NCBI RefSeq assembly: GCF_037975245.1 | Contig: NC_092567.1 | Coordinates: 14,028,876-14,092,875, forward strand | Length of the DNA: 64,000 nt | Source: Apostichopus japonicus | Taxonomy: Eukaryota > Echinodermata > Holothuroidea > Aspidochirotida > Stichopodidae | Direction of reading: 5' to 3' | In this document: positions 22,711-35,053 of the stretch, in pieces | Numbering within the stretch: the stretch's first letter is position 1 | Layout of the letters: each line of letters starts with the position of its first letter | Notes under the pieces: model-generated | Databases searched by the model: none | What the model was told of the DNA's origin: nothing | The model's input: the letters and a program-made list of their open reading frames with translations, nothing else | Translations under genes and position numbers: made by a program

Positions 22711-23058
22711 AGCTCATGTGTGCAGGCAAAAATAATCAGGTTAATCCATTGTTTGATATATTCTGATACCTTATTCACCTATGTTCTGTTGTTCTGCATA
22801 TGAAAAACAAACACCGCTGAATGACATTGAACACCATGTCCTAGATAATTTGTTTTAACGTGTTCTAAGCAGTCATAAAACTGGTTTATTTCTGGTTTAT
22901 ACTGGTTTATTTCTGGTAAAACTGGTTTATTTAAACTGGTTGATTTGTTCTAACATGTTCTAAGCAGTCATAAAACTGGGTTTTTTCCAATTGAATTTCG
23001 TGCTGGATCTGAGCAACTGAACTTATATAAATCTGTCGTACCATATGGGACACATTCG

Positions 23059-23125
<67 letters not shown>
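23059..23125. repeat. (TA)n microsatellite
   Basis: An uninterrupted ta run of about 66 bases. It abuts the Penelope-like fragment and reads as poly-Ile/Tyr in open frames. Confidence 0.98.
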
Positions 23126-23127
<2 letters not shown>

Positions 23128-23700
23128 AGAAAATCAGCCTATTCTCTGCAACGAGTCGTTCATAATTAGAATCTCTACAATCAATAGCTGCTGTGACCGA
23201 AAAATGAATGATATAACATCGAGATGGAGGGTTAAAGTGAGCAGCAATATATAGGAAAACCGGGGAAATTCTTCCTTTTTTTATACATTTTTTTTTCACT
23301 CCATTATTGATATGTTTCGTTTCAAATGAACAATCAATTTCAAACTTCAATTCGGATTTGCTACAATTTATATAAACGATAACATTTACGACATAACAAA
23401 AAAACACTTATTCCCCAAAACAATATAAAGAATCAAACAGAATTAATGGAAAAGAAATTCGCAAAAAACGGGAAATTCTTTATAATGCGGCGTAGTTGTT
23501 CGGTGACGCGGCCAGCAAGTCTGCGTTTGGTATCCCCCACATATAAGACCCTACAATTTGTGCAGACGATAATATAGACGACATTACTAGAGATGCAATT
23601 GAAATGATTGGTGACCAGAAAAGTATACGATTAGGGCCAATAATACTGGTTAGTTTGTCTTTAAACACGCAATTACAAGTGTAACATCTCTTGTTCCCGG
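23126..23700 (-). pseudogene. Penelope-like element fragment with GIY-YIG endonuclease remnants
   Basis: On the minus strand one frame gives RCYTCNCVFKDKLTSIIGPN. A shifted frame continues VTNHFNCISSNVVYIIVCTN and LYVGDTKRRLAGRVTEQLRR, the pattern of the GIY-YIG nuclease of Penelope-like elements. After a gap, HFNPP..DCRDSNYERLVAENRLIF matches the typical C-terminal tail. Frameshifts and missing sequence show a dead copy. Retroelement of the host genome. Confidence 0.7.
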
Positions 23701-23809
23701 GTTCTGATTAGCGTTTGCGACGGGTGGGGGTGTGTGGCCCGGACCAGGTAAACAGAAATATAACGGTCCCGTTTATGACATTAAAGGAAAATATTGAAAT
23801 ATCTCCTTC

Positions 23810-23890
23810 AGTTACGTCTTGTTGCAGAGAGTAGGCTGATTTCCCTAAAGGTCTCAATTCCAAGTTCGATATACCTTAGTTCTCTCCCTC
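23810..23890 (+). pseudogene. Possible second Penelope tail fragment, opposite strand
   Basis: The plus strand reads RLVAESRLISLKVSIPS, resembling the tail RLVAENRLIF of the fragment at 23126-23700 but inverted. Short and weak. Confidence 0.35.
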
Positions 23891-24046
23891 AGCAATCCCC
23901 TTGTCCTTATCCTCAGTTCATTGTGCTCTTCTCCCTTCGGTTCAGTGTGGGGTTCTCTTATTCATTTGAGCGTATCCTTAAAGACTGTGTGTTTTAACGT
24001 GTCTTGTTAGTTGTAATTTTGTTACCTCGTTGAAGGGTTTATTTTC

Positions 24047-24084
<38 letters not shown>
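24047..24084. repeat. (TA)n microsatellite
   Basis: A pure ta run upstream of the tRNA-like unit; a similar run follows it at about 24274-24307. Confidence 0.97.
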
Positions 24085-24089
<5 letters not shown>

Positions 24090-24149
24090 CTACGCCTACA
24101 GTGGAATTACGACCTTCCTTACCGGTTTCGAACCTCTGGACATACAATC

Positions 24150-24270
24150 AGCGTCCATAGCCTAGTGGTTAGGGTGTCCGCGTACAGAGCGGAAGGCCCG
24201 TGGTTCGAATCCCGGTGGAGGCTGAAAGTTTTTTCACTGTTCTTGATTTTCCAACTCATTACGACTTTTC
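24150..24270 (+). mobile_element. tRNA-like SINE head
   Basis: The sequence from gcgtccatagcctagtggtt to ggtggaggc folds roughly as a tRNA. The acceptor matches 6 of 7, the anticodon stem is tccgc/gcgga around gtacaga, and box B is ggttcgaatcc. The T stem has mismatches and non-tRNA sequence follows up to a (TA)n tail, so it is called a SINE rather than a tRNA gene. Confidence 0.6.
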
Positions 24271-24353
24271 ATTTATATATATATATATATATATAATTAT
24301 ATATATACAGGTGCGTATCCAGGGGGGGGCGTTGGGGGCGCGCGCCCCCCGGG

Positions 24354-24490
24354 TAAGAAAAAGAGGAGAGAAAAAAAGAGAAGAAAAAAGAAAAAAGAGG
24401 GGGAAAAAAGAGGAGAAGGAGGAGAGGAAGGAAGGGAAAAGAAAAAGAAGAAAGAGAGAAAAGGGAGAAAAGGAGGGAGATAAGAAAAAC
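24354..24490. repeat. Polypurine tract (A/G only, ~135 bases)
   Basis: An almost uninterrupted run of agaaaagaggag-type sequence. Open frames across it are low-complexity Lys/Glu/Arg, or Phe/Leu/Ser on the other strand. Confidence 0.95.
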
Positions 24491-25432
24491 GCCAAGACAC
24501 CGGGAAGAGAAAGAGGAACAGTGACATTATTACAGCGCTGATCCCTATTATATACACAGGGTAGCTAGTGACGGATCAAGGATTTCGGAAGGGGCGTGTG
24601 CCTCACCCTACCCCTTACACCGACAACTCAATTTTTGACGTTTCCATTTTCCCTCTCTCACTCGTGATCAATATACTATATATGATCTACAATAACGCGT
24701 GTGTGTGTATATATGCCTTAAACAATTGTAGAATTGTTATGAAACCAACTGTGGCTGGTCTCGAACTCGACCGTGTCGTCGGGGAACATTACGCATTTCG
24801 GGAAGGGGGCGACCGCCCCCCCCCCTTCAGCATATTTTTTTTTTATGATATTGCTAGTAATTTCAAAATTGAAAGTGCTCAGATGCAACTTACAAGGCAT
24901 GGGAAGTGTCATTTCCAGCGATCTGGGAGGAATTTCCGGCAAAATTTGCTTTTACGCTTCGCGCCAACAAATGGTCCTGGGTAGTGCCATTTCCAGCGAC
25001 CTGGGAGGGATTTTCGGCCAAACTTTTCTTGTACGCTTCGCGCCAACTTATGGTGACGCAACACTTAGATACTTTGCCTACAGGCATCACCTCTCCCTTG
25101 GCAAATTCCTCGCTATGCGCCCGGTGTTCGAATTTGTAAAGCAAACAGCAGATATCACATCATATCAGTGAGCATGAAAATGGCGTTCCAGGATGAACAG
25201 CCTCAAAACTGTCCGACTTGCCCGAAAAAATAACCAAAAATTTTCGCGCGCTCCGCGCGCGTTCAACATCTTGATGTCAATATCATATAAGCAAGCAGCG
25301 GTTGTTAGCCTACATTACATGCCATCGTGTACCGTACGGTCCGTGGGGATGATAATGTAAACAACGAAATGTCTTATGCAGATGGAGAAAAAGCATGGAG
25401 GTCCAATTATGTCAAAACTATATTTTACATTA

Positions 25433-25721
25433 CAAGGGCGTAGGAACCGGGGGGCTGGGGGGGCGTCAGCCCCCCAGTGAAAAGTGTGGTGGGGCGGAAG
25501 TATCATTCCTCCCCCCGCTTCGCAAGTCAGAAAACCCCTTTTTCATTTCCAAATGAGAAAAAAAATCTCATGTGGACCACCAAATTGCATCTGAGGCCAC
25601 CTGAAAATGCAAAAAGTTTCCAAAGGGGAGGGGACACCCCCTCCCCTTAGACCCCTCCCCCAGGCCGGCCATCAGTCTTCAGCCCCCCCGCCCCACTCAA
25701 AAGTACCTTCCTACGCCGCTG
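25433..25721. mobile_element. hAT MITE nested in the 24308-26856 element
   Basis: A 289-bp unit, ends caagggcgtagg and cctacgccgctg, is bracketed by perfect 8-bp duplications ttacatta (25425-25432, 25722-25729). Internal text such as 'ttctgacttgcg' (here inverted) and 'ctcatttggaaatgaaa' is shared with the copy at 61655-62003. Non-coding. Confidence 0.93.
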
Positions 25722-26853
25722 TTACATTAGTCATGGAGAATTAGGGACTGCACCCCTCGCCTCTTACGCCTATGTGTGAAGTGTCCGGTTTCGGAGTTTT
25801 ATAATAGCCGTTATAAGAGGTTTTAATATTTCTACACCAATAAATTAACTGAGTCTGAATTTTCGAAAATTTCTGACCATCATTCTTCATCACACTTCCC
25901 TCTACTCGTGCAATTTCAGAGCTCCCAACTGACCCGCAATTCGCGGGTTGGACCAGCATTCTAACACCCAAACCCGCTGACCCGCGAAAGCTTCCGAAAA
26001 ACCCACATTGTAATTGTCAAGTATACATATAAAAAATATTGCATTAAATTTTGACTTAGCAACCATCATTTCTTAAGCAGTTAGCCTCTATTTCTTTTCA
26101 TTGGGGCGAGCAGCGAACATTTTCATGCCACGGGAAAGAATGAATTATCACCTACTATTCAATTTATTGATGTTACACACAAAAAAATGCATAGTTCTCA
26201 GAAAAGTTTTGGTGTCAAAAGCCTTTCTAAGTGCCACCATTTTACATGTAGGCATCACCAGGATTCCAAAAAAATTCAAAAGGGGAGGAGGACACCCCCT
26301 CCCCTTATACCCCTCCCCCAGGATGGCGATTCGTGGCATGGACCAGCTTTTGCCTTCTCAAGAGTTGGGAGCTATGCAATTTTGACCGGTCTGTTAGGGG
26401 TTGATGGAGGTTTTTCTATATTGGTTGTCCATAGATGAAATTTTGTGCGACATTATGGGTATTTTTTGAAGTGAGAATGTGAATTTTCAAATTCTGAACA
26501 AATAATGGGCTTGAAACCTTTAAAAGTGGGGCTGACGGATATTGTGGGCCGCGACGTAGAATCACCTACAGAAGCAATGATCCACAGGTCATGCGATGAG
26601 GTCGAACATGATTTGTGACTGGTGACAATATTCAAAAAGGTTATGGATGGAAAAAAAAACTATTGGGAAATACTTCGTTCTCAGGCAAAAGTGTACATCT
26701 GGTTGGTCATTTCAAGGCCGAGAAGTACCATTTCCGGTGATCTGGGTGGTATCAAAACCAGAAATTTTCTTGTACGCTGCGCGCCAACCGATGGTGGCGC
26801 TCCGCTTAGATAGTAATTCGCGCCCCCCGGGTTAGAAAATCCTGGATACGCGC

Positions 26854-26856
<3 letters not shown>

Positions 26857-26920
<64 letters not shown>
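26857..26920. repeat. (TA)n microsatellite
   Basis: A ta run at the right edge of the composite hAT element. 26921-27250 holds nothing recognised. Confidence 0.97.
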
Positions 26921-26921
<1 letters not shown>

Positions 26922-27261
26922 TAGATACTTTACTACTCTACTGGGTTTTAATTTCACGATTCTTCGAAAATGTCATTTGTGTCAATTGTGTCAATTTACA
27001 CTGAATAAAAAATCACACCAATAACCATTTTATCGCAGAGTACATAATCACTCATCCGTTGACAATATAACCGTTATATCATTATAGATATAGTTCAGGG
27101 TAAAGACAAAATCAGATTTGCAAAAAGTACACTGAGAGGGTGGAATGAAAAGCTGTATTTTGAGCTGTATAGTGTTAAATTAATTTTGTTAGATTCTGAC
27201 CAAGTCTCAGTTTAGTTGCACATAATTTGTTACCCCATAATGTCTCACTAAGTAATCGGTA

Positions 27262-27985
27262 TGGTTGTCACGTCACCGGTGAATCGATCACATCATCGTA
27301 GAATCGGACACAACACCGTACAACCGATCAAATCACTGTATAATCGATCACATCACATTACAATTGATCACATCACAGTACAGTCGATCCTAGCACCGTA
27401 CAATCGATCACATCACATAGCAATCAACCACAACCCTACACATTCGATCACATCATCGTACAACCGAGCACAACAACGTACAACCGATCACATTACAGTA
27501 CAACCGATTACAACAACGTACACTCGATCACAGTTCAATCGATCACATCACAGTACAGTCGATCACATCACATTACAATCGACCACAACCCTACACATTC
27601 GATCAAATCATCGTACAATCGATCATAGCACCGTACAACCGATCACATGACAGTACAACCGATTACAACAACGTACGATCGATCACAGTACAATCGATCA
27701 CATCACAGTACAATCGATCACATCACATTACAATCGACCACAACCCTACACATTCGATCACATCATCGTACAATTGAACACATCACCGTTCAATCGATCA
27801 CAACAACGTACAATCGATCACATCACAGTACAGTCGATCACATCACACTACAGTCGATCACATCACAGTATAGTCGATCACATCACAGTACAATCAATCA
27901 CAGCACCGTACAATCGATCACTTGACAGTACAATCGATCACATGACAATACAATCGATGACATCACCATACAATCGATCGCATTG
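27262..27985. repeat. 20-bp tandem array, about 36 units
   Basis: Units vary around caatcgatcacatcaccgta, most with the palindromes atcgat or gatc. Because three units make 60 bases, long Asn/Arg/Ser/His/Thr-rich open frames appear; these are not genes. Confidence 0.95.
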
Positions 27986-27989
27986 CCAT

Positions 27990-29940
27990 GTGTGTGTGTG
28001 AAGGTCTGCATTTCCATTTTTAATCTGTAGATGAAATCGACCCCGCTTTAACTTTTCATTTTTAATGTATGAAAAGCCCGTTCTGTTTTGTGAGTGTATT
28101 TAAATATTATTATTATAATTTTTGTTATGATTATGTTTATATAGTTGGAGCATTAAACCCCGTTGAACCGCGTTTGATTTTTATGACACGTACTTACGGG
28201 GTTTTAGTACGGTAATAAAGAGTTTGTGAGGCTTATTATATATTCTCTTTAAAAATTGGATTTCTTTTTAATATCGTCTACCATGTTAAAAACGTGATAT
28301 CTGTGCAATTACCAGAAGCAATAACCGCACCGCTGAGAATTAATATTCTCTTTATGATAACGAGAGCTTTATCTTTCTGATTTTGAACGATGAGATGAGC
28401 CTATAAAAACTTTGATGTAACTTTATGAGATATGAAAGACTACTCTTGTATATGTTCATGGATTGACAACTATATGATATAGTATAAAGGAAGTAATATC
28501 CAAAGATTAATCAATTATTCGTATATGGACGTTGCGTCTATTTTGGTTCACGAGTTGGTACAAAAATCCAATGTTTGGTAGATATTTATTCCACTTATTG
28601 GATGACTTCATGGTTACCAACGAAGAACCCATTGTGACATAAACCAGTAGAGTTTGAGAAAGGAGATTTCACAAATATTTTCTTGTGGAGTTTTTAATGC
28701 TGTCAGAGCTCAGCCGTTGCATAATAACTGTTCAAATAATATGCTTAAAAAAAAAGCAAAAGTGCTCCTTTTCATAAATTTTAGCGCAATTTTCTTAATG
28801 ACATAACAATTTCCCCAGTGGCGTACTAAGCGGGTGAAGGTGGGGGTCCGCCAGGATACCAGTCAGAGAGGTGCCTTGCTACAGCCCCATGCCCCCCAAA
28901 ATCCTTATTGTTTTTTGTGAATCATTGTGTAATCAGATAGCGCCTTTTGCATTTAAGCCACCTTACATAAAAATGGAGGGGAAGGTCTTAGAGTAGACCC
29001 CCCCCCAGGACGGCATTCCCGGCACAGGGTGACAAAAGGAAGAATCCGCCATGGGTGTCAGCTATTCTAGGAAGGCACTGGATTTATCATATTGTTATAT
29101 ATATAGTTTCTTTTCTTGTCCCTTTATGTTCTGTAGGCTATGAGTCAAACGGTTATACCGACCAACAACAGCTCATGTTTCCGTTGGCACAATGGATGTA
29201 CACGTAATCATGCAAGGTATAAGGCCCATGGCACCATTTCTTTTCTATTTACCCGTTGTGATAAATATGGTATCAATGGAGGCGTTAACGTTGGTCAAGA
29301 CGATAATGAAATGAGGACCAGAGAGGGGAAGGGGATATGATGACTGACCAGTCGTCCAATCGGAGATGGGCACAGAGCAATAGGGGGGGGGGTGGTGGAG
29401 GCTATTAGCCGCCAAATAAATCCGATATTAAGCAAGTGCAGTACAACTTGTTCCATAGTTCTACCTACGCGTGTTGTTATCACTAAGAGAGTAAACGAAG
29501 TAAATTAAACGTCTACAAGCTTTAAATGCATTAAGGAATATATTTTTTTAGCTCCACTCACATTCAAGCAGGTTTTGTTATATTTAAGGATGAATTTAGT
29601 CTTAATACGTCATATCGACTGTCCAAGAAATAGGAATGAGTTGAGTGCCGGTAATGTTTCTGTATATAGTCTGGTTTGCGAGATATCAATCTTTAAAGTA
29701 TGCTCAAGTCCTGGAATGCTCCTTTAAGGATAAGTCGATGATGACGTCAGTTCCACAGTGTAGGCCTGAATGTTAATCCATTGTTTAACAAGAGCACAAC
29801 ATGCGCTATGGTTTCTTGCTTAGTGGAATATTAAAGTGGTGTATGTCCTCACCCAACATATTAATATTTATGTCCACGTATACCAGATATTAACCAACAA
29901 CTGTATTCCATGTTTGGATATAATCTGATTTAAGGTTTTG
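27990..29940. other. Intergenic stretch, little recognised
   Basis: AT-rich sequence. At 28816 a hAT-like end (cagtggcgtactaagcgg) appears without a matching partner. A G-run lies at about 29382-29391. No gene supported. Confidence 0.45.
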
Positions 29941-29949
29941 GCGTTATTA

Positions 29950-30480
29950 AGAATTAAAAAATTTGTCCCCTCCCCAAATACTTGGGCCCAATAAAATTTG
30001 CGTCCAAATGGCCCCTAAAATATTTGGCCCAAATAATGTGGCTAAAAGATTTAATTGCCCCCCCCCCCACCGACATTGAATCCCAAAAACTGTGGGCCCC
30101 AAAATATTGGGCCCCACAAATTCGTGCCGGAATGCATTTGAGGTGAAAATAAAACATTTGGGCCCACTCAGCCCAAGAATGGGCTCAGGAGTTTTTGGGA
30201 CCCAGATGGCCTGCATGTACCAGCTATTAACCAACAAAGGTCGCAAGTTATTACAATGTAAAGTTGTACGTTTGACCCCATAACCTCATTAATATTCATA
30301 AGGTCAGCGCCAAAAACGATAGGGCACACCTCACTATAATACATCCACATAAATCCAACACTCCGTTGTTGGGTTATCGTGAATCAAAGCAAGTGTAACA
30401 GACGCACACACACGCTAACCCGACTGCATAGGTTTATTTGCTTCCAGCAAGAAACCAAAAATGGCAATAACTCAACCAAA
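29950..30480. repeat. Dispersed repeat (ggccca family), copy 1
   Basis: A section full of ttgggccca/aaaatttggccc motifs is followed by 'cctcattaatattcataagg', 'tagggcacacct' and 'ttgcttccagcaag'. The same order recurs at 37985-38460. A shorter relative with gggcaccaa motifs lies at about 49590-49725. Confidence 0.75.
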
Positions 30481-31744
30481 ACATTGTTCCTGTAACTTCA
30501 TATGAACAGCAGAGCACCATTGGTCGACATTAAACACTATTTGTCATTGATAAACTGTTAATGTACTGTCAATAAACATTTCAATATTCCAGGCCATAGG
30601 TCTTGGTTTCCTATTGAGTAGGGTGTTGCTTCTGGGAAACTGAACCAATGGATAGTGTGTTAAACTAAGTAGGCCAGCCTCTTTAATTGATAGGCCTCGG
30701 ATGTTCCGAGGGTTGTTTCTCGATTCTGGGGTGATAACAGATTTGTTTAGCGATCTATATATCAAAATTAATTTGGTGCTCTCAGTCAACCTTCAAGTTG
30801 TTTTCTGATGTTCACGCTCATTAAATATTATGTCTCTTCATAATGATCTCGTTAATGACTGTAAAACTGATAGTTGGAAAATATTGAATCAGTAGGCCTT
30901 ATACATTTACGATAAAGTTGTATTTCAGAACTTGGGATTAATCTCGACACTTTGTCCTGGGAGAGGATGCAAGGGGTGGGGGGTGGGGGTGAGGTATGGG
31001 CAGTCTCGTAAATAGGTCAGTGCAGCTGGTGTGGACTCATTTTGCCAGGGCCCTATGGTATGACCGATAACCGCCTGAAGATAAGTGTTTAAAATCAGAA
31101 TATTTATTAGTTTTCTTAAATAATGTTCATTCGTAAATTTCTCACACAATAACTATCAAATTGGGAATAAAAACCAAAACCTGTCCTGAACAGAGAAAGC
31201 CTGATAGTGCCATATCTAGATGTCAAAAGGTGACAAGTTCGAAAACTCAGCCAAAACCAAACTATGACTGGGCTTAGTTGAATGCAGACTCTCCTCTGGG
31301 GAGTTGGGGGAGGGTGGAGGGGGGGGGGAGGGATTGATTGCATATCACCTATTTATATCTGGCTATGTTTCTGGTCGAGTTGGCATAATACAGAGTTGTA
31401 ATGAGACACTTCTTCCTAAGTACAAGTAATTATCAGTGATTTTCCTGGCACCAGTTTAATCATTGACTCAAGTCACTGTGTTAGTTCTATGGGGGATATT
31501 GTTTTACATTCTTCTTGGATTCGCTAACTACCTGATATTTAAGTGACTTGAGTATTGTTGTTTAAAACACTGGCGTAATGACCAAAGTTTTGCCCAGGGG
31601 CCTAGGTCATGGGTCAGCCTGTCCCTGATGATGACTCCCGGATATGGATGTAACGAGTAACCAAAGAACATGTAGAGAATTAGAATTGATAGTTATTACG
31701 CTATGTTTATTAGATGATTCTTGCACTAAGTAACACATAGATAA

Positions 31745-31791
<47 letters not shown>

Positions 31792-31999
31792 TACAATGCA
31801 GATTATAGTTTCTTAAATGAAAAAAAATGCTGCACAGTGAAGCATAAACAACTTGTTTAAAGCCTGGGTTGTAGATACAGCACACTGATGGACAATATAG
31901 TGAAGATATATACATGCTGCAGATGTGGCCATTAAACCAACAATGAATATGGTGAATTCTCATTCTAAACAAACAAATATATTATCACTAGTCTTATAT
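30481..31999. other. Intergenic stretch with one microsatellite
   Basis: A (TA)n run at about 31749-31786 and a G-rich tract at 31300-31332. No gene is recognised. Confidence 0.5.
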
Positions 32000-32009
32000 C
32001 CTTTACATA

Positions 32010-33060
32010 AACCAACCGATGTAATCAGTTTAAACAACTGATGTAATCATTAACTGTTTACCTATCTTACATAATCACCATTATCATATACATGTAATCA
32101 TAAACTGTTTACCTCCCGTCCGTAATCATCCTCACCAAACTAATGTAATCATAAACTGTTTACCTCCCTTCTGTATAATCATCCTTACCAAACTGATGTA
32201 ATCATAAACTGTTTACCAATCTTATGTAATCATCCTCATCAAACTGATGTAATCATAAACTGTTTACCTCCTTTCTGTATAATCATCCTAACCCAACTGA
32301 TGTAATGATAAACTGTTTACCAATCTTATGTAATCATCCTTACCCAACTGATGTAATCATAAACTGTTTACCAATCTTATGTTATCATCCTTACCAAACT
32401 GATGTAATCATAAACTGTTTACCTCCTTTCTGCATAATCATCTTTACCAAACTGATGTAATCATAAACTGTTTACATCCTTTCCGTAATCATCCTTACCC
32501 AACTGATGTAATTATAAACTGTTTACCTCCTTTCTGCATAATCATCTTTACCAAACTGATGTAATCATAAACTGTTTACCTCCTTTCCATAATCATCTTT
32601 ACCAAACTGATGTAATCATAAACTGATTACCTCCATTCTGTATGATCATCTTTACCAAACTGATGTAATCATAAACTGTTTACCTCCTTTCCATAATCAT
32701 CTTTACCAAACTGATGTAATCATAAACAGATTACCTCCATTCTGTATGATCATCTTTACCAAACTGATGTAATCATAAACTGTTTACCAATCTTACATAA
32801 TCACCATTATCATATACATGTAATCATACACTGTTTACCTCCCTTCCGTAATCATCTTTATCAAACTGATGTAATCATAAATTGTTTTCCTCCTTTCTGT
32901 ATAATCATCCTTACCAAACTGATGTAATCATAAACTGTTTACCAATCTTATGTAATCATCCTTACTTAACTGATGTAATCATAAACTGTTTACCAATCTT
33001 ATGTTATCATCTTTACCAAACTGATGTAATCATAAACTGTTTACCAATCTTATGTACAAC
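32010..33060. repeat. ~51-bp tandem array, about 20 copies
   Basis: Units share ctgatgtaatcataaactgt, then ttacc(tcc/aat) and aatcatc(c/t)ttacc. Length variants arise from two alternative middles. Confidence 0.95.
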
Positions 33061-33240
33061 CTAAAAAGCCTTATAATCATTGCCTGCTTACCGTGTTTAC
33101 ACAAATTAACATTGAGCTAATCTCAACATCACCTATACAGATGGTTACATGCATAAATTCATTATCATACCTACCCATCCAGTTTGACTTTATCACGATT
33201 AACAGGTTACTTCTCAATGGGGGGAGGGGGGCTCTCCAGC

Positions 33241-33933
33241 CAGTGGCGGAGCGTCCATACAGTCAGGGGGGCGGATGCCCCCCTGACAGACTGCTGGCGC
33301 CCTGTTCAGCTCTTTACCACTTTTTACTTATTCGCGATTATTGACTTTTTTATTGCGCTCTCATATACCTATTGACATTTGTCACATATTGTTGGTGTAA
33401 TTTGGCGATGACACCTATTTATTTTTCGTTTATCTGCAAATTAGCCAGGCCCGGAAAGGATCATTTCCGGCGATCTAGGGAGTATTTTTACTCAAAAAAA
33501 CAAATCTGTACGCTACGCGCCAACCTGTGGTGGCGCTCCGCTTAGGCACAGTGGCGGAGCGTCCATACAGTCAAGGGGGGGGGGTGGATGCCCCCCTGAA
33601 GGACTCAAATGGACCGCTGAAGCCCTTTTCAGCTCTTTACCACTTTTTACTTATTCGCGATTATTGACTTTTTCATTGCGCTCTCATCTACCTATTGACA
33701 TTTGTCACATATTGTTGGTGTAATTTGGCGATGACGCCTATTTATTCTTCGTTTATCTGCAAATTAGCCAGGCCCGGAAAGGGTCATTTCCGGCGATCTA
33801 GGGAGTATCTTTACTCAAAAAAAATCTGTACGCTACGCGCCAACCTGTGGTGGCGCTCATCTTAGATAGTGTCAAAAGCGCCCCTGCAGACCATTCTGGC
33901 CCCTCCTGACCAATACCCCTAGCTCCGCCACTG
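33241..33933. mobile_element. Dimeric hAT MITE within one target duplication
   Basis: Ends cagtggcggagc and gctccgccactg are bracketed by perfect tctccagc duplications (33233-33240 and 33934-33941). Inside, the element's 5' end repeats: cagtggcggagcgtccatac occurs at 33241 and at 33549, so two head-to-tail copies of about 308 bases share one target duplication. Each copy has 'ggaaaggatcatttccggcg' or a one-base variant and 'cgctacgcgccaacctgtgg'. Confidence 0.92.
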
Positions 33934-33941
33934 TCTCCAGC

Positions 33942-35053
33942 TATCCCCCAGATCCAACAGAGGGTGCTGTCACAAGATCTTACCTAGTTTCGTGAACCTG
34001 ACAAGCTGTAGTCTCAGACCGTATATCACATTGGTACTGTGAGCTAATCACTAATAGTATATATATACAACTTACTTTCTAATTATGTAGACAGGTTTTT
34101 TGAAACATATTTTCGAAGTTAGAAGTCAAACTAATTGTTTCAAACACCTTAATTTGTGCATTTTAAATCCTTTTTTATTTAACCTTGAACTAGTCAATTA
34201 CCAAGCATGTGTGTATCCAAGCTTATCTGGTGAGTGCGACCGTGTTACCTTGATTCAGGAATAATATCACAGTTACCTTTGCCAAAATGCTAGAGAGCTC
34301 CTTCCTCTGCTGGAAAGTCTCTTCCAATCAATTCTCAATAAATATCAAACATGAATATGTACATAGTAATTCAAATGGAATACATAGAGTCAATTAGATA
34401 ATTTATTAAATTCTGTGTACAACAGTGGTATGCAATCTAATGTTTGGGTAAACTATGCATAAAGGCTAGGATAATATTACAGTGCATTTGATTCAGCAAC
34501 ACCTTTTAAGATGAAACTTTTTTGTGAGAAATGCATGTTGAGAATTCCAATAGGCTTTCCCATCCATCCCTTGGTATGGTTTACTACTCTTATTGAGAAC
34601 ACGTATCTGAACTTACACCTGTGCAAACAATATTAGTATATATATTATTTCAGGACTGATAACAATACATAAGAATGTGTGTCTGCACTTGTTTTGTATT
34701 CTGACTGAGGGCTTGAACAAAGAAATTGCGAGTCCTCAGACGAGAAGAACCACCAGGTCCTCAGACAAATTCTATTGTTAATATGGATATTGTTAAGATT
34801 AGGTAGGGTTCGTGGACTTAAATAGTGTAACACACAACGGGGTCCTCAGTCTGAGTGTAAAACACACCTGGGTGTGTCTGTGTCTGTTTAGAGTAGTTTT
34901 GAGGAGGCTGTGTACATGGAGGGGGGGGGGGGAAAGGAAATTTGGGGTATCTGTAATATTTCTGTTTGCTGATATGGATGATATATTTGCTGAATTCCAG
35001 TGTGTCTGTTAGTTTTGATCCTCTTATCAAGTACTTATTGGAAAGAACCGTAT
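33942..35053. other. 3' flank of the fibrinogen-domain gene
   Basis: No repeat family is recognised. A candidate minus-strand AATAAA lies at 34402-34407, about 650 bases past the stop at 35054. A G-run lies at 34920-34931. Confidence 0.4.

Larger units (their letters stand above)
24308..26856. mobile_element. Composite hAT-type element, 2.5 kb
   Basis: Ends caggtgcgtatccagg (24308) and cctggatacgcgcctg (to 26856) are inverted repeats matching at 15 of 16. Flanks are (TA)n, so the target duplication cannot be read. Sub-terminal gcgcgccccccggg and cgccccccgggtta are also inverted. The interior holds a polypurine tract, degenerate copies of the 'gatctgggagg..acgcttcgcgcc' module (24900-25070) and a nested MITE at 25433-25721. 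No transposase frame. Confidence 0.7.

Noticed and set aside
24150-24225. A functional tRNA gene with anticodon ACA
   Set aside because: T-stem mismatches, unusual anticodon and a SINE-like body with (TA)n tail.
22931-24296. Frames with Tyr-Ile runs
   Set aside because: (TA)n microsatellites; only the adjacent GIY-YIG and tail motifs are meaningful.
24200-24557. Lys/Glu/Arg-rich and Phe/Leu/Ser-rich proteins
   Set aside because: Low-complexity polypurine tract inside a transposable element.
27261-28001. Long Ser/His/Thr/Asn-rich frames
   Set aside because: Translation of the 20-bp tandem array; composition and periodicity follow the DNA unit.
28816-29030. Another complete hAT MITE
   Set aside because: A left end is visible but no complementary right end or 8-bp duplication was found.
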